Below are positions 1 through 7,310 of a stretch of 64,000 nucleotides of DNA, piece after piece. The translations under genes and the position numbers were made by a program. Under the pieces are notes generated by a model. The model had not been told where the DNA came from, ran no database searches, and was given only the letters and a program-made list of their open reading frames with translations. The DNA is from Tannerellaceae bacterium (GTDB lineage: Bacteria > Bacteroidota > Bacteroidia > Bacteroidales > Tannerellaceae). The stretch covers positions 1 through 64,000 of the forward strand of contig JAITRW010000040.1 of assembly GCA_031288175.1 (NCBI GenBank), given 5' to 3'. Positions within the stretch are counted from its first letter, which is position 1. Every line of letters begins with the position of its first letter.

Positions 1-221
1 TTAGACCCCGTGGCAAATATCGCCACTTTAAGCTGCTCAAAATAGGTCAACGCGACAGGGTCAAGAGAAGCTATATCTATCGAAGAGGCATCCAGCCTAC
101 TCGATCCGGCTTTTCCCCACCCTTCCTGTTCAGCCTGCTGTTCAGGCAAGTTGTCGTTACAAGCTACTCCTGCAAGGAACAGCACGCCGGAAACTAAGAC
201 AGAGAAAACGTTCTTTTTCAA
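1..221 (-). CDS. Putative lipoprotein, 5' part only (runs off the window)
   Basis: Not in the ORF track because it is cut by the left edge. Read on the minus strand, a TTG start gives LKKNVFSVLVSGVLFLAG followed by VAC and an Asn/Gln-rich stretch. This is a typical lipoprotein signal peptide with a Cys after a hydrophobic core. There is no stop before position 1. No ATG is in frame upstream; the nearest ATG runs straight into a stop. A TACATTTG -7 box lies about 47 bases upstream on the same strand, which supports this start. The visible 73 residues show no recognisable domain, so function is unknown; the protein probably sits in the outer membrane or faces the periplasm. Confidence 0.6.
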   Translation of the reverse strand, partial: MKKNVFSVLVSGVLFLAGVACNDNLPEQQAEQEGWGKAGSSRLDASSIDIASLDPVALTYFEQLKVAIFATGS

Positions 222-267
222 ATGGTTACATTTAAATGAATTCGTAAGTTGTTTAAGAAAACGGTGG

Positions 268-275
268 CAAATGTA
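268..275 (-). promoter_or_regulatory. Bacteroidetes -7 box upstream of the lipoprotein gene
   Basis: Minus strand reads TACATTTG, an exact match to the TAnnTTTG consensus of the primary Bacteroidetes sigma factor. It lies about 47 bases before the TTG start at 221. Confidence 0.5.
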
Positions 276-458
276 ATGTGCCTAATCGAATTGTAAAAAT
301 TTTACAAGAAAAAGTTTTGAACATTCCGCCTAATTCGGGATCGCGACTTTTGTGTTACTCGTCTTCGTCTCTCCGGCGCTTACCTCAAGGCGAAATCAAC
401 CAAATCAAAAAGCATAAAAGGAATTTTCAAAACACGTGCAGCGGGATTTTCTCGGCGC

Positions 459-495
459 GGTTGTTTCTGACCTCGAAGGTAAAGCAATTCACAAC
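459..495 (+). repeat. Anti-repeat-like arm, possible tracrRNA anti-repeat
   Basis: This 37-base segment is complementary to the CRISPR-like repeat at 555-601. Its first 23 or so bases match the reverse complement of the repeat's 3' part with one mismatch, and its last 14 or so match the 5' part. The arm lacks about ten central bases, so the duplex would carry a bulge in the repeat, as in tracrRNA:crRNA pairing. No cas9 is present in the window. It could equally be half of an unrelated long hairpin. Confidence 0.5.
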
Positions 496-554
496 TGTCT
501 ACCGATTCGGGTATTTCACTAATGGAGGAGGAAAGCGTTAGGGATAGCCCGCCG

Positions 555-601
555 GTTGTGAATTGCTTTCAAGTATTATTACCTTCGAGGTCGGAAACAA
601 C
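555..601 (+). CRISPR. Solitary CRISPR-like repeat (47 nt, type II-C-like), no array
   Basis: The sequence begins GTTGTGAATTGCTTTCAA and ends GGAAACAAC, 47 bases in all. From memory this resembles the 47-base type II-C repeats of Bacteroides (start GTTGTGATTTGCTTTCAA, end GGAAACAGC). Only one copy is present. About 27 bases downstream a strong hairpin begins, leaving room for no more than one spacer-length segment. No cas gene lies nearby. It is either a relic of an eroded array or an orphan guide-like RNA with the anti-repeat at 459-495. Confidence 0.45.
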
Positions 602-628
602 CGGGTTGAAATTAAACTCTCCTCTCAA

Positions 629-668
629 AGCTAAAAGAAGGGCGCTTTAACGGGTGCCCCTTTTAGCT
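629..668. terminator. Strong hairpin, probable bidirectional terminator
   Basis: AGCTAAAAG and CTTTTAGCT form a perfect 9-bp outer stem, with an inner GGGC/GCCC stem and a short loop. It lies between the CRISPR-like repeat (+ strand) and the end of the toxin pseudogene (- strand), so it could end transcripts from either side. Confidence 0.55.
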
Positions 669-703
669 CAATTAAGCTTCCTCAGTTCTCCGAACAAAGA
701 ATA

Positions 704-987
704 TTATTTATCGCCATAGTGTCCGAACGCAGACACGACCTCCACCGTGACAATTCCCTCCTCAATCTTATAGACTAAACGGTGTCTTTGATTAATCCTA
801 CGCGACCATTGTCCTTTCCTGTTTCCTGCCAATACTTCCGGTTTCCCGTACCTGACCTGTTCTTGGGTGTGCTTCCGGTTCATACAGGAGTGCGGATATC
901 TTTCTCAGTACGAGATTTATCTCCCGATTTTTAATGTCGCTCCAAATCCTCCTCTGCTTCCGGAGTAAAGTTAAGTTCATACCTCAT
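704..987 (-). pseudogene. YoeB/Txe-family mRNA interferase toxin, broken by a stop and two frameshifts
   Basis: Three reading frames together rebuild a Txe/YoeB toxin. The first frame reads MRYELNFTPEAEEDLERH and then hits TAA where family members have Lys. The second gives KISALLYEPEAHPRTG. The third gives NRKGQWSRRINQRHRLVY and ends ..SAFGHYGDK, the normal C-terminus. Intact homologues are ribosome-dependent RNases of about 85-95 residues, and the pieces add up to that length. The ATG overlaps the antitoxin stop (ATGA), the usual coupling. One nonsense change plus two indels in under 300 bases argues for decay rather than a single sequencing error. The track ORF 798-980 is the middle frame only. 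Confidence 0.8.
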
Positions 988-1313
988 ATCTCCAGCATCT
1001 TGCTAATCTCTTCCATCGTGTGCACTCGCCCCTTCCCGCTCGCCATAGCCCTGTCTATTTGCTCCAAATTGCGCTTATCCGCATAAAACAAATCCCCAGA
1101 TGGACTTACCTCAAACGGATTTACTCTATATTCCGCAGGTATAGCCATAAATTCCGTAATCCAGTCTTCATCTACATATCTTTTTCCAGGGTCATTGGAT
1201 ACAATCAGATTTACATACTTCTTTCCCCGCTTGACTGAGACCCTTTCCTTTTCCGCCAGTTCGAAATAAGTTTTTGTCTCGCTCCTGATTTCCCTTGTCG
1301 TGACTATCTTCAT
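984..1313 (-). CDS. Phd/YefM-family antitoxin
   Basis: 109 residues. The N-terminus MKIVTTREIRSETKTYFELA followed by VSVKRGKKYVNLIV is the DNA-binding fold of Phd/YefM antitoxins. The C-terminal half (about residues 55-109) would wrap the toxin. The partner is the downstream YoeB/Txe gene, overlapping by ATGA, which is now a pseudogene, so this antitoxin is an orphan. Such proteins normally repress their own operon with the toxin as co-repressor. A TATATTTG -7 box lies about 26 bases upstream. It is longer than a minimal YefM (about 85 residues) but typical of Bacteroidetes versions. Confidence 0.75.
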   Translation of the reverse strand: MKIVTTREIRSETKTYFELAEKERVSVKRGKKYVNLIVSNDPGKRYVDEDWITEFMAIPAEYRVNPFEVSPSGDLFYADKRNLEQIDRAMASGKGRVHTMEEISKMLEI

Positions 1314-1338
1314 AGATTTGCCTCTTCAAATGTGTACG

Positions 1339-1346
1339 CAAATATA
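1339..1346 (-). promoter_or_regulatory. -7 box for the antitoxin operon
   Basis: Minus strand TATATTTG, an exact TAnnTTTG match, about 26 bases upstream of the antitoxin ATG. Confidence 0.5.
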
Positions 1347-1470
1347 GACACAAGTTTGACTCGAACACATACATAGGGTGAAGGCGATGAATTTGGGAAG
1401 AAAGTCTTTTTTCCCCTAATCAGCCTGGTTTCTTCTCCTTTGAGAGAATCCCCTCCCCCGCATCTACTCT

Positions 1471-1665
1471 TTATTTATTCCCTATTCGTTTTTGCCCCGC
1501 CTCTGTACTAAGCCGGATACCTACCGCCAACAACAACAGGCCCACAAATCCATAACTCCCGAAATAAATAATCTCCAAAACGCTCATCCCCCAATCGTTT
1601 GATTTCGTGAATACAAAGCCTATTACCAACGAACCGATAGTTAACGACAAGCCTCCTATCGTCAT
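1471..1665 (-). CDS. Small two-helix membrane protein of unknown function
   Basis: 64 residues from ATG at 1665; the track start one codon earlier is TTG. Two hydrophobic segments, about residues 2-20 and 30-52, flank a short polar loop, and the C-terminus is basic. A 22-codon ORF (1668-1736, ending LGEY) lies immediately upstream and overlaps this start as TGATG. The two may be translationally coupled, or they may be one gene split by a frameshift, since the joined protein would read as cytosolic N-terminus plus two helices. No family recognised. Confidence 0.45.
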   Translation of the reverse strand: MTIGGLSLTIGSLVIGFVFTKSNDWGMSVLEIIYFGSYGFVGLLLLAVGIRLSTEAGQKRIGNK

Positions 1666-1737
1666 CAATATTCCCCAAGGCGTTCACACATCTTAGCTAC
1701 ATAATCCTTTCGCGACCTGCTAAACTGTATCATCTCT

Positions 1738-2267
1738 TATTTCTTTTTCTCACCACAAATATGCTTCTTAGTCCATAGCTGCCCAACTTCCCTTCCTATT
1801 TTCCCCCTCACCTCCCTTTTTTCCTCTCTCTCTTCCCTCTAAAAACCCGCATCCACACTCATTTTCCTACTACTATTCCAAAAAAAATCGCCTACCTCAC
1901 AAAAAAAATTCTCCTTAACTATTGTACTATCCAATTTTATTACAATATCTTTGTCCCTCGGTAATTACATACTCACATTGTCCTAATAATACTCACTATG
2001 TCCCCACTTCTCCTATCCTTACTCACGCTTACACAAAGCCGCCTCTCCATCTTTTATACTACACCTTCTTACTACTTCTCCCCTCTCGCCTATCCCTACT
2101 TTATACATCCTTTTTATTACATCTTATCGACACTTGTTTCTTGTACTTTATCAGTAATAAATTCTATCTTATTACACCTTTCTATTCAACCTCAACAACC
2201 TTCCCTACACGGCAACGACCGTAATCGACCGCCCCCGCACTTCTAACCCCTCCGTTTTTTCTCTTCC
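1738..2267. other. Gene-free, pyrimidine-rich stretch
   Basis: The plus strand is strongly biased to C and T, with runs such as TTCCTCTCTCTCTTCCCTCT and short A-tracts. The two overlapping ORFs in the track (1922-2246) have very skewed Leu/Ser/Tyr/Pro composition and no start signals, and I read them as chance ORFs. No RNA gene or remnant protein was recognised. Confidence 0.5.
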
Positions 2268-2423
2268 CACCTGTTCACGCCTTTATCCCTTCTCAGGTGC
2301 TCGCCTTTATCCCTTCTCAGGTGTTCGCTCTTATCCCTCCTCAGGTGTTCATGCTTATCCCTTCTCAGGTGCTATCGCTTATCCTTTCTCAGATGCTATC
2401 GCTTATCCCTTCTCAGGTGGTGC
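2268..2423. repeat. Tandem repeat array A, 24-bp unit
   Basis: From 2294, five full 24-base units follow one another (2294, 2318, 2342, 2366, 2390), each close to CAGGTGYTCGCTTATCCC plus TTCT. A diverged 26-base unit precedes them and a partial unit follows. Copies differ by one to five bases. Read on the plus strand they would give an octapeptide repeat (LIPSQVLS-like), but no credible gene start exists. Confidence 0.85.
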
Positions 2424-2430
2424 TTTTCCG

Positions 2431-2560
2431 CCTCCCCAGGATAACGACCGCCTCTCCCCGGGATAACGACCGCCTCCCCAGGATAATAAGGGCACTTCCC
2501 CAGGATAATGATGACACCTCCCCGGAATAACGACGGCATCTCCCCAGGATAACGACGATT
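2431..2560. repeat. Tandem repeat array B, about 22-bp unit
   Basis: Six units of 20-22 bases directly follow array A, each close to CCTCCCCAGGATAACGACCG. The GGATAA core is the reverse complement of the TTATCC core in array A, so the two arrays look like diverged copies in opposite orientation. No coding sense was found; the region lies downstream of the DUF4143 ATPase gene. Confidence 0.8.
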
Positions 2561-2618
2561 CCTTTCTTTATCCGACCTTAACCGCGCTCTTTGACTTATC
2601 GAACACTCCCGCCTACCC

Positions 2619-3863
2619 CTACTTACTGCCCAGCATCCAGTCTGCCACATTTAATTTTCGTATCCCGTCATATACAGGATTCTGGTCGACATCTGTGGTA
2701 AGCAAGTATTTAGGATTGGAATCTTTTATCGCTCGTAGAGAGGATAGTTCGCGTTCCAACGTCTCGGCCTGCATCGTCGTCCATGACACTTGATAATACG
2801 AGGTGTATCCCTCGTCATCGGTAACGACGAAATCCACTTCCAAGTTGTTTATCTTGCCCACATAGACGTCCTTGTACCTTCGTAACAGCTCGAAGTATAC
2901 CGTATTCTCGAGCCAATGCGAAATATCCCCCCGCATATCTCTTTTCAGCCGCACTTTCCGGAAACAAGGATCGACCAGATAGTATTTGTTGAGCGTTTGT
3001 AAAAGGCCTTTCCCTTTTATTTCGTGCCGTTGCACCTTATACAGCAGGTAGGCTTCACATAGCGCATCAAGATACTTGGACACCGTTTCCTTATCCACCA
3101 CCGTGCCGTGGCTCCGTAGTGTATCGGATATAGAGCGGGGTGACACAAACGAGCCGACCGAATCGAATACGAAGTCGATTATTTTATTAAAATCGTGTTT
3201 GTTGCTTATTTTCAATCGTTGAAAAATATCCTTTTCTACTATTGTATTGAGCACGCTTCTTACGAAATGATCGGCTTGGCGTTGACTGATTTTCTTCTGT
3301 TTATGATATTCTGGGATACCTCCTTCTATCACGAAAATCGCCAAACTTTCCGTTTTTGATAAGTTTGGCGATTTCTCATCCCTATATACCTGGATTTCAA
3401 AGAATTGCAATGGCAGTATATTGATCGCCACATACCGGCCGGTCAGTAGTGTGGCCAGCTCTCCCGACAGTAGATAGGCGTTGGATCCGGTGATATACAC
3501 GTCGCAGTTCTTCTTGATATACAGGCTATCGACAAGACGTTGGAAATCTTTGATATTCTGTATCTCATCCAGAAAAAGGTAATTCATCTTATCGGTTACG
3601 AGACGTTCTTTTATATGCGTATGTATCCGGTAAATGTCCCCCAGGGCGAGTGTATCTAAATCCTCAAAATTCAGAAACTGTATTTGGCCCTCCTCAACGC
3701 CGGTTTTTACCAGTTCGGCGGCAAACATTTCCAGCAAGGTAGATTTCCCGCAACGGCGCACCCCTGTAATCACCTTAATGATATTTTGGTCTTTCAGGTT
3801 GCGTAACGTTTCCATATATTGTTTACGCTCAATGAGATTGGGTGTATTCGGGGATGCCGCCAT
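2619..3863 (-). CDS. AAA+ ATPase with DUF4143 domain
   Basis: 414 residues from the ATG at 3863. The track ORF starts inside mnmE, which is unlikely. Walker A GVRRCGKST is at about residues 34-42 and Walker B YLFLDE at about 95-100, followed by a winged-helix-like middle. A C-terminal DUF4143 region has a PD-(D/E)xK-like look (LEVDFVV, then YYQVSW). These AAA_14/DUF4143 proteins are abundant in Bacteroidetes; their substrates are mostly unknown. The gene starts 40 bases after the mnmE stop on the same strand and may be read through from it. The GC-poorer sequence and genomic scatter of this family suggest it is a movable passenger rather than part of the tRNA-modification operon. Confidence 0.85.
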   Translation of the reverse strand: MAASPNTPNLIERKQYMETLRNLKDQNIIKVITGVRRCGKSTLLEMFAAELVKTGVEEGQIQFLNFEDLDTLALGDIYRIHTHIKERLVTDKMNYLFLDEIQNIKDFQRLVDSLYIKKNCDVYITGSNAYLLSGELATLLTGRYVAINILPLQFFEIQVYRDEKSPNLSKTESLAIFVIEGGIPEYHKQKKISQRQADHFVRSVLNTIVEKDIFQRLKISNKHDFNKIIDFVFDSVGSFVSPRSISDTLRSHGTVVDKETVSKYLDALCEAYLLYKVQRHEIKGKGLLQTLNKYYLVDPCFRKVRLKRDMRGDISHWLENTVYFELLRRYKDVYVGKINNLEVDFVVTDDEGYTSYYQVSWTTMQAETLERELSSLRAIKDSNPKYLLTTDVDQNPVYDGIRKLNVADWMLGSK

Positions 3864-3903
3864 TTGTGTTTCTTTTTCTGTTTGAATGATGGATTTTCTA
3901 CCT

Positions 3904-5280
3904 CTATTTTCCGACACAGAACCGCGAGAAGATTGTTTGTAGTATCTCATCTGTCGTAATCTCCCCCGTAATGAGTCCCAGGTAATGCAGGCTCTCCCGG
4001 AGATCCTGGGTAACCATGTCGGCAGGCAGCCCGTCGGCAAGGCCGACGACGACGCGGCAGAGAGCTGCTCTCGATAGGACGAGTGCCTCGTAATGACGAA
4101 CGTTGCTAATCACCACATCCGCTGAATGGCCAGGCACGGCAGCTTCAACAAGGGCTGCGTGAAGGGGAGCGAGGCTTCCCGAGGCGACGGCGGAAAAAGG
4201 AAGGAGCGGGAACGGTGCCGTAGCTCCCAATGCGGCAGAGGTAGCCTCTACAACGCTATGCGGGACAAGGTCTCTCTTATTAAGCAAGATGATAAGGGAG
4301 CAGCTCCCGGATAAAAGCCGCCCCGACAGCGCAACGGTTTCTTCTATTGGAGCGGTCAGGTCTACCACCCACAGTATCACGGCGGCTTGCTCTATGGCAA
4401 GGAACGTTCGGCTGATGCCGACAGCTTCCACTTCGTCGGCGGTATGTTCCCTGATGCCCGCAGTGTCTATAAGACGGAAAGGGATCCCCGAGAGGACAAG
4501 CGTATCTTCCACCGTATCCCGGGTTGTGCCGGGATGGGGCGAGACGATTGCCCGGTCTTCTCCCAACAGTAGGTTCAGTAGTGTAGATTTACCGGCGTTA
4601 GGAGTACCGACGATGGCTACTGGGACACCGTTTTTGATGGCATTGCCGACAGCGAACGATTCGGTGAGCCGACGCAAGCGGGTTTCTATCTCCAACGAGA
4701 GGGCGCGCAGACGCTGACGGTCGGCGAAGGTGACGTCCTCTTCGCTGAAATCAAGTTCAAGTTCCACCAGCGAGGTAAGTTCCACCAACGCTCTACGGAG
4801 AACCCCAAGTTCCTGGCTGAACCCGCCCCGCATCTGATGCATCGCAAGACGATGCTGGGCGGCGGTGCCCGAAGCGATAAGGTCGGCAATACCTTCGGCG
4901 CGAGAAAGATCTATCTTCCCATGAAGGAACGCCCGTTGGGTAAATTCCCCCGGTAGGGCGCTACGTGCTCCCTGGCGGATAAGCAGTTGGAGAAATTCTT
5001 GTACGATATATGGCGACCCGTGACAGGAGAATTCGACGGTATCTTCTCCCGTAAAAGAGTGCGGCGAACGGAAGACTGTCACCAGCGCCTCGTCAAGAAC
5101 CTCGCCTCCGGAACGGATCTCGCCGTACACTGCACGATTAGGAAGGCAGGTAGCCAAACGTTTTCCCGATGAGGTGAAAAAAACGCTATCGCCTATCTCT
5201 ACGCTCCTTGACCCAGACAGCCGGATAACGGCAATTGCTCCCTGACCCGGAGCGGTAGATAGGGCGCAGATCGTCTCCAT
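3904..5280 (-). CDS. mnmE: tRNA uridine-5-carboxymethylaminomethyl modification GTPase MnmE
   Basis: 458 residues, normal for MnmE. The N-terminal formyl-tetrahydrofolate-binding domain (ICALSTAPGQGAIAVIRLSG) is followed by a helical domain. A Ras-like G domain is inserted at about residues 215-375: G1 GTPNAGKST, G3 DTAGIRE, G4 NKRD. The protein ends with the catalytic FCVGK motif, complete here. With MnmG it makes cmnm5U at the wobble position of certain tRNAs in the cytoplasm. It starts three bases after the TatD-S41 gene stop, so it belongs to the same minus-strand operon. Confidence 0.97.
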   Translation of the reverse strand: METICALSTAPGQGAIAVIRLSGSRSVEIGDSVFFTSSGKRLATCLPNRAVYGEIRSGGEVLDEALVTVFRSPHSFTGEDTVEFSCHGSPYIVQEFLQLLIRQGARSALPGEFTQRAFLHGKIDLSRAEGIADLIASGTAAQHRLAMHQMRGGFSQELGVLRRALVELTSLVELELDFSEEDVTFADRQRLRALSLEIETRLRRLTESFAVGNAIKNGVPVAIVGTPNAGKSTLLNLLLGEDRAIVSPHPGTTRDTVEDTLVLSGIPFRLIDTAGIREHTADEVEAVGISRTFLAIEQAAVILWVVDLTAPIEETVALSGRLLSGSCSLIILLNKRDLVPHSVVEATSAALGATAPFPLLPFSAVASGSLAPLHAALVEAAVPGHSADVVISNVRHYEALVLSRAALCRVVVGLADGLPADMVTQDLRESLHYLGLITGEITTDEILQTIFSRFCVGK

Positions 5281-5283
5281 CCC

Positions 5284-7305
5284 TCAATTCCCGGTAAGGT
5301 GAGTGAGCGCTTGCGACAGAAGAGGATCGTCGGAATCTCCGAAAGGATACAGGACATAGTAGGGGGAGGTAAGTTCGCTGACAGGATAGTCGGGGAGAAA
5401 ACCATCGGCGTAATCGGCATTACCCTCGGCATTAGTCATGCGGAAGGTAATAGGATGTAGTAGCCACCCATAAGTTTCGTTAGTCCCGTAAGTAGTGGAG
5501 CCGACTGTTTTCCCGACTGTTTGTTGCCCGATAAGGATAAGGGCTTTCCGTCCGAGGTAAGGGATAAGGGCATTGATGACCGCCTCAGAGGCAGATGCGG
5601 TATTGGCTCCGATGAGCACATAGAGACGGGTAAGGTTAAGGTTGGCGCCCGCTACCGAAGAGGCTCCCAGCAACGACATCGCCCGGTCTTGCTGCCCGCG
5701 TTTGCCGTTATACGTAAGGATGAGAAAGGTTTTGCCCAATGCCGAAGCGGGGGCCAGTAGCGACGTAAGGAGTTGGCACGATGAAAGGTAACCCCCTCCG
5801 TTGTATCGAAGGTCAAGCACACACTCCGTGACGCCCTCTTCTTTAAAACGCCGGAATGTTTGGCGGAGAACGTTGTCGTAGCTGTCGTCCGTCCCGGGAT
5901 CGAAGCGATTGTACATCAGGTAGGCAACCCTATATCCCCCTTCGTAAAGGATAGTGTCTTTAAGGAAAGGCATGTCTTCCACAAGACGGGCGGCAGGTAG
6001 GGCAATCGTTTTTGTCGGTACAAATTTCCCTGACACGAACTCCGCAAGTTGAAGTAGGTGGCCTCCCCCTGTCTGAAAAACGGAAGGATCTGTGATGTTA
6101 TTCCTTTCTCCGTCCATACCTACTATCCAGTGATCGCGTTCCAGATGAGCCTCAGCAGCAGGTGACCCCGGTAGGACGTATAGCACCTTTAAGTAACTGT
6201 ATCCCCCCGACATAGGGAGCACAGCATAGCGGATGCCGTAGGTGATACCCTCATCGACAGCAGCACGCGTAGCGGTTTTCGATTCGATGTAAGAGAAGAA
6301 GTGAGGATTACCGTCCGCATCCTGGTATCCGTCTTCGGGGGAAAGAAGGCTTTCAAAGAACTGGTCGGCAGGGAGGCCGAAGTCAACGGTTGCCTTCTCC
6401 GGCATATCCTCATACCAAAGGTAGTCCTGCATTAACGTCTGGTAGATCCATTCATTGACGGTAGTAGGCTTGTCAAGCCCATCCTCCACCTCGCAGGAAA
6501 AAAGGAAAAACAAAAAGAATGGCAACAAGGGACGCAGAGGACGAAAGAGCGTAGCCGCATTGACAAGGAGAGCATCAGCCGTTTCCTCCAAAGGCTTGCC
6601 CAGCGTATCGGCCAGCTTAGCGACGGTATACTGCATCAACGCGGGGGCGTTACGCTTACCCCTGTAAGGAACGGGAGTGAGCCACGGGGCATCGGTCTCC
6701 GAAAGAAGTCGTTCAATAGGCGCATCTTTGAGTACTTCCGACATCCCCGCGTTCCGGAAAGTGATCACCCCACTTACGCCAATGTAGAAATTGGGAATCC
6801 GCAACGCCTCGTCCAACTGTGCCTTCGTACCGCTGAAACTGTGGAAAACGCCCCGCAGACGGTCTGCCCCCACCTTATAAATGATCTCAAGCGTCTCGGC
6901 AAAGGCTTCCCGCACATGGATAGATACGGGAAGATCCAAATCTATACTCCAGCGTAGCTGTTCCTCAAAAGCAGTCTGTTGGGCGCATAGGTATGTTTTA
7001 TCCCAATGGAGGTCAATCCCGATCTCCCCGATCGCACAATAAAAACGGGTGGGCAGCAAACCTTCGAGATGACGGAGAGATTTTTTCCAGTCTTCTTTCA
7101 CACACGTGGGATGAAGCCCTATCATCGGGAAGGCATAAGAGGGATTACTGTCCGCAACAGCATGGAGCGCATCCGTACAAGCCACATCCGTGCACGGAAG
7201 CAACACCGCAACCACCCCGGCAGCCTTTGCCTCAGCGATCACCTTGTCCACTTCCCCTTCGTAGGCCTCCGTATAGAGATGACAGTGCGTGTCGACTAAC
7301 TTCAT
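5284..7305 (-). CDS. TatD-family hydrolase fused in frame to an S41 peptidase
   Basis: The start MKLVDTHCHL at 7305 is chosen because the track ORF's first 55 residues lie inside the upstream prenyl synthase gene. Residues 1 to about 265 are a complete TatD metal-dependent hydrolase: HxH in DTHCHL, GEIGID, HVREA, GVFHSFSG, SETDAPWL. The TatD part ends NAATLFR and passes without a stop into a hydrophobic stretch ending FLFSC, which looks like the lipoprotein signal of a separate gene. The rest is an S41 (C-terminal-processing-like) peptidase: LDLRYNGGG, the Ser region NTASASE and Lys in TVGKT. As drawn, TatD would be cytoplasmic and the peptidase periplasmic, tethered by one helix. In relatives these are usually two proteins; loss of the stop is likely. 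An internal TTG start for the peptidase is possible. Confidence 0.85.
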   Translation of the reverse strand: MKLVDTHCHLYTEAYEGEVDKVIAEAKAAGVVAVLLPCTDVACTDALHAVADSNPSYAFPMIGLHPTCVKEDWKKSLRHLEGLLPTRFYCAIGEIGIDLHWDKTYLCAQQTAFEEQLRWSIDLDLPVSIHVREAFAETLEIIYKVGADRLRGVFHSFSGTKAQLDEALRIPNFYIGVSGVITFRNAGMSEVLKDAPIERLLSETDAPWLTPVPYRGKRNAPALMQYTVAKLADTLGKPLEETADALLVNAATLFRPLRPLLPFFLFFLFSCEVEDGLDKPTTVNEWIYQTLMQDYLWYEDMPEKATVDFGLPADQFFESLLSPEDGYQDADGNPHFFSYIESKTATRAAVDEGITYGIRYAVLPMSGGYSYLKVLYVLPGSPAAEAHLERDHWIVGMDGERNNITDPSVFQTGGGHLLQLAEFVSGKFVPTKTIALPAARLVEDMPFLKDTILYEGGYRVAYLMYNRFDPGTDDSYDNVLRQTFRRFKEEGVTECVLDLRYNGGGYLSSCQLLTSLLAPASALGKTFLILTYNGKRGQQDRAMSLLGASSVAGANLNLTRLYVLIGANTASASEAVINALIPYLGRKALILIGQQTVGKTVGSTTYGTNETYGWLLHPITFRMTNAEGNADYADGFLPDYPVSELTSPYYVLYPFGDSDDPLLSQALTHLTGN

Positions 7306-7310
7306 CACCG

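Noticed and set aside
278-541. 87-codon plus-strand ORF in the CRISPR-like region
   Set aside because: It runs through the anti-repeat and has no family resemblance or ribosome-binding site; the inverted-repeat structure explains the region better.
1922-2530. Three plus-strand ORFs in the pyrimidine tract and tandem arrays
   Set aside because: Composition follows the T/C bias and the 24-bp repeat; no start signals or recognisable domain.
4289-4717. 142-codon plus-strand ORF
   Set aside because: Antisense to the MnmE G domain.
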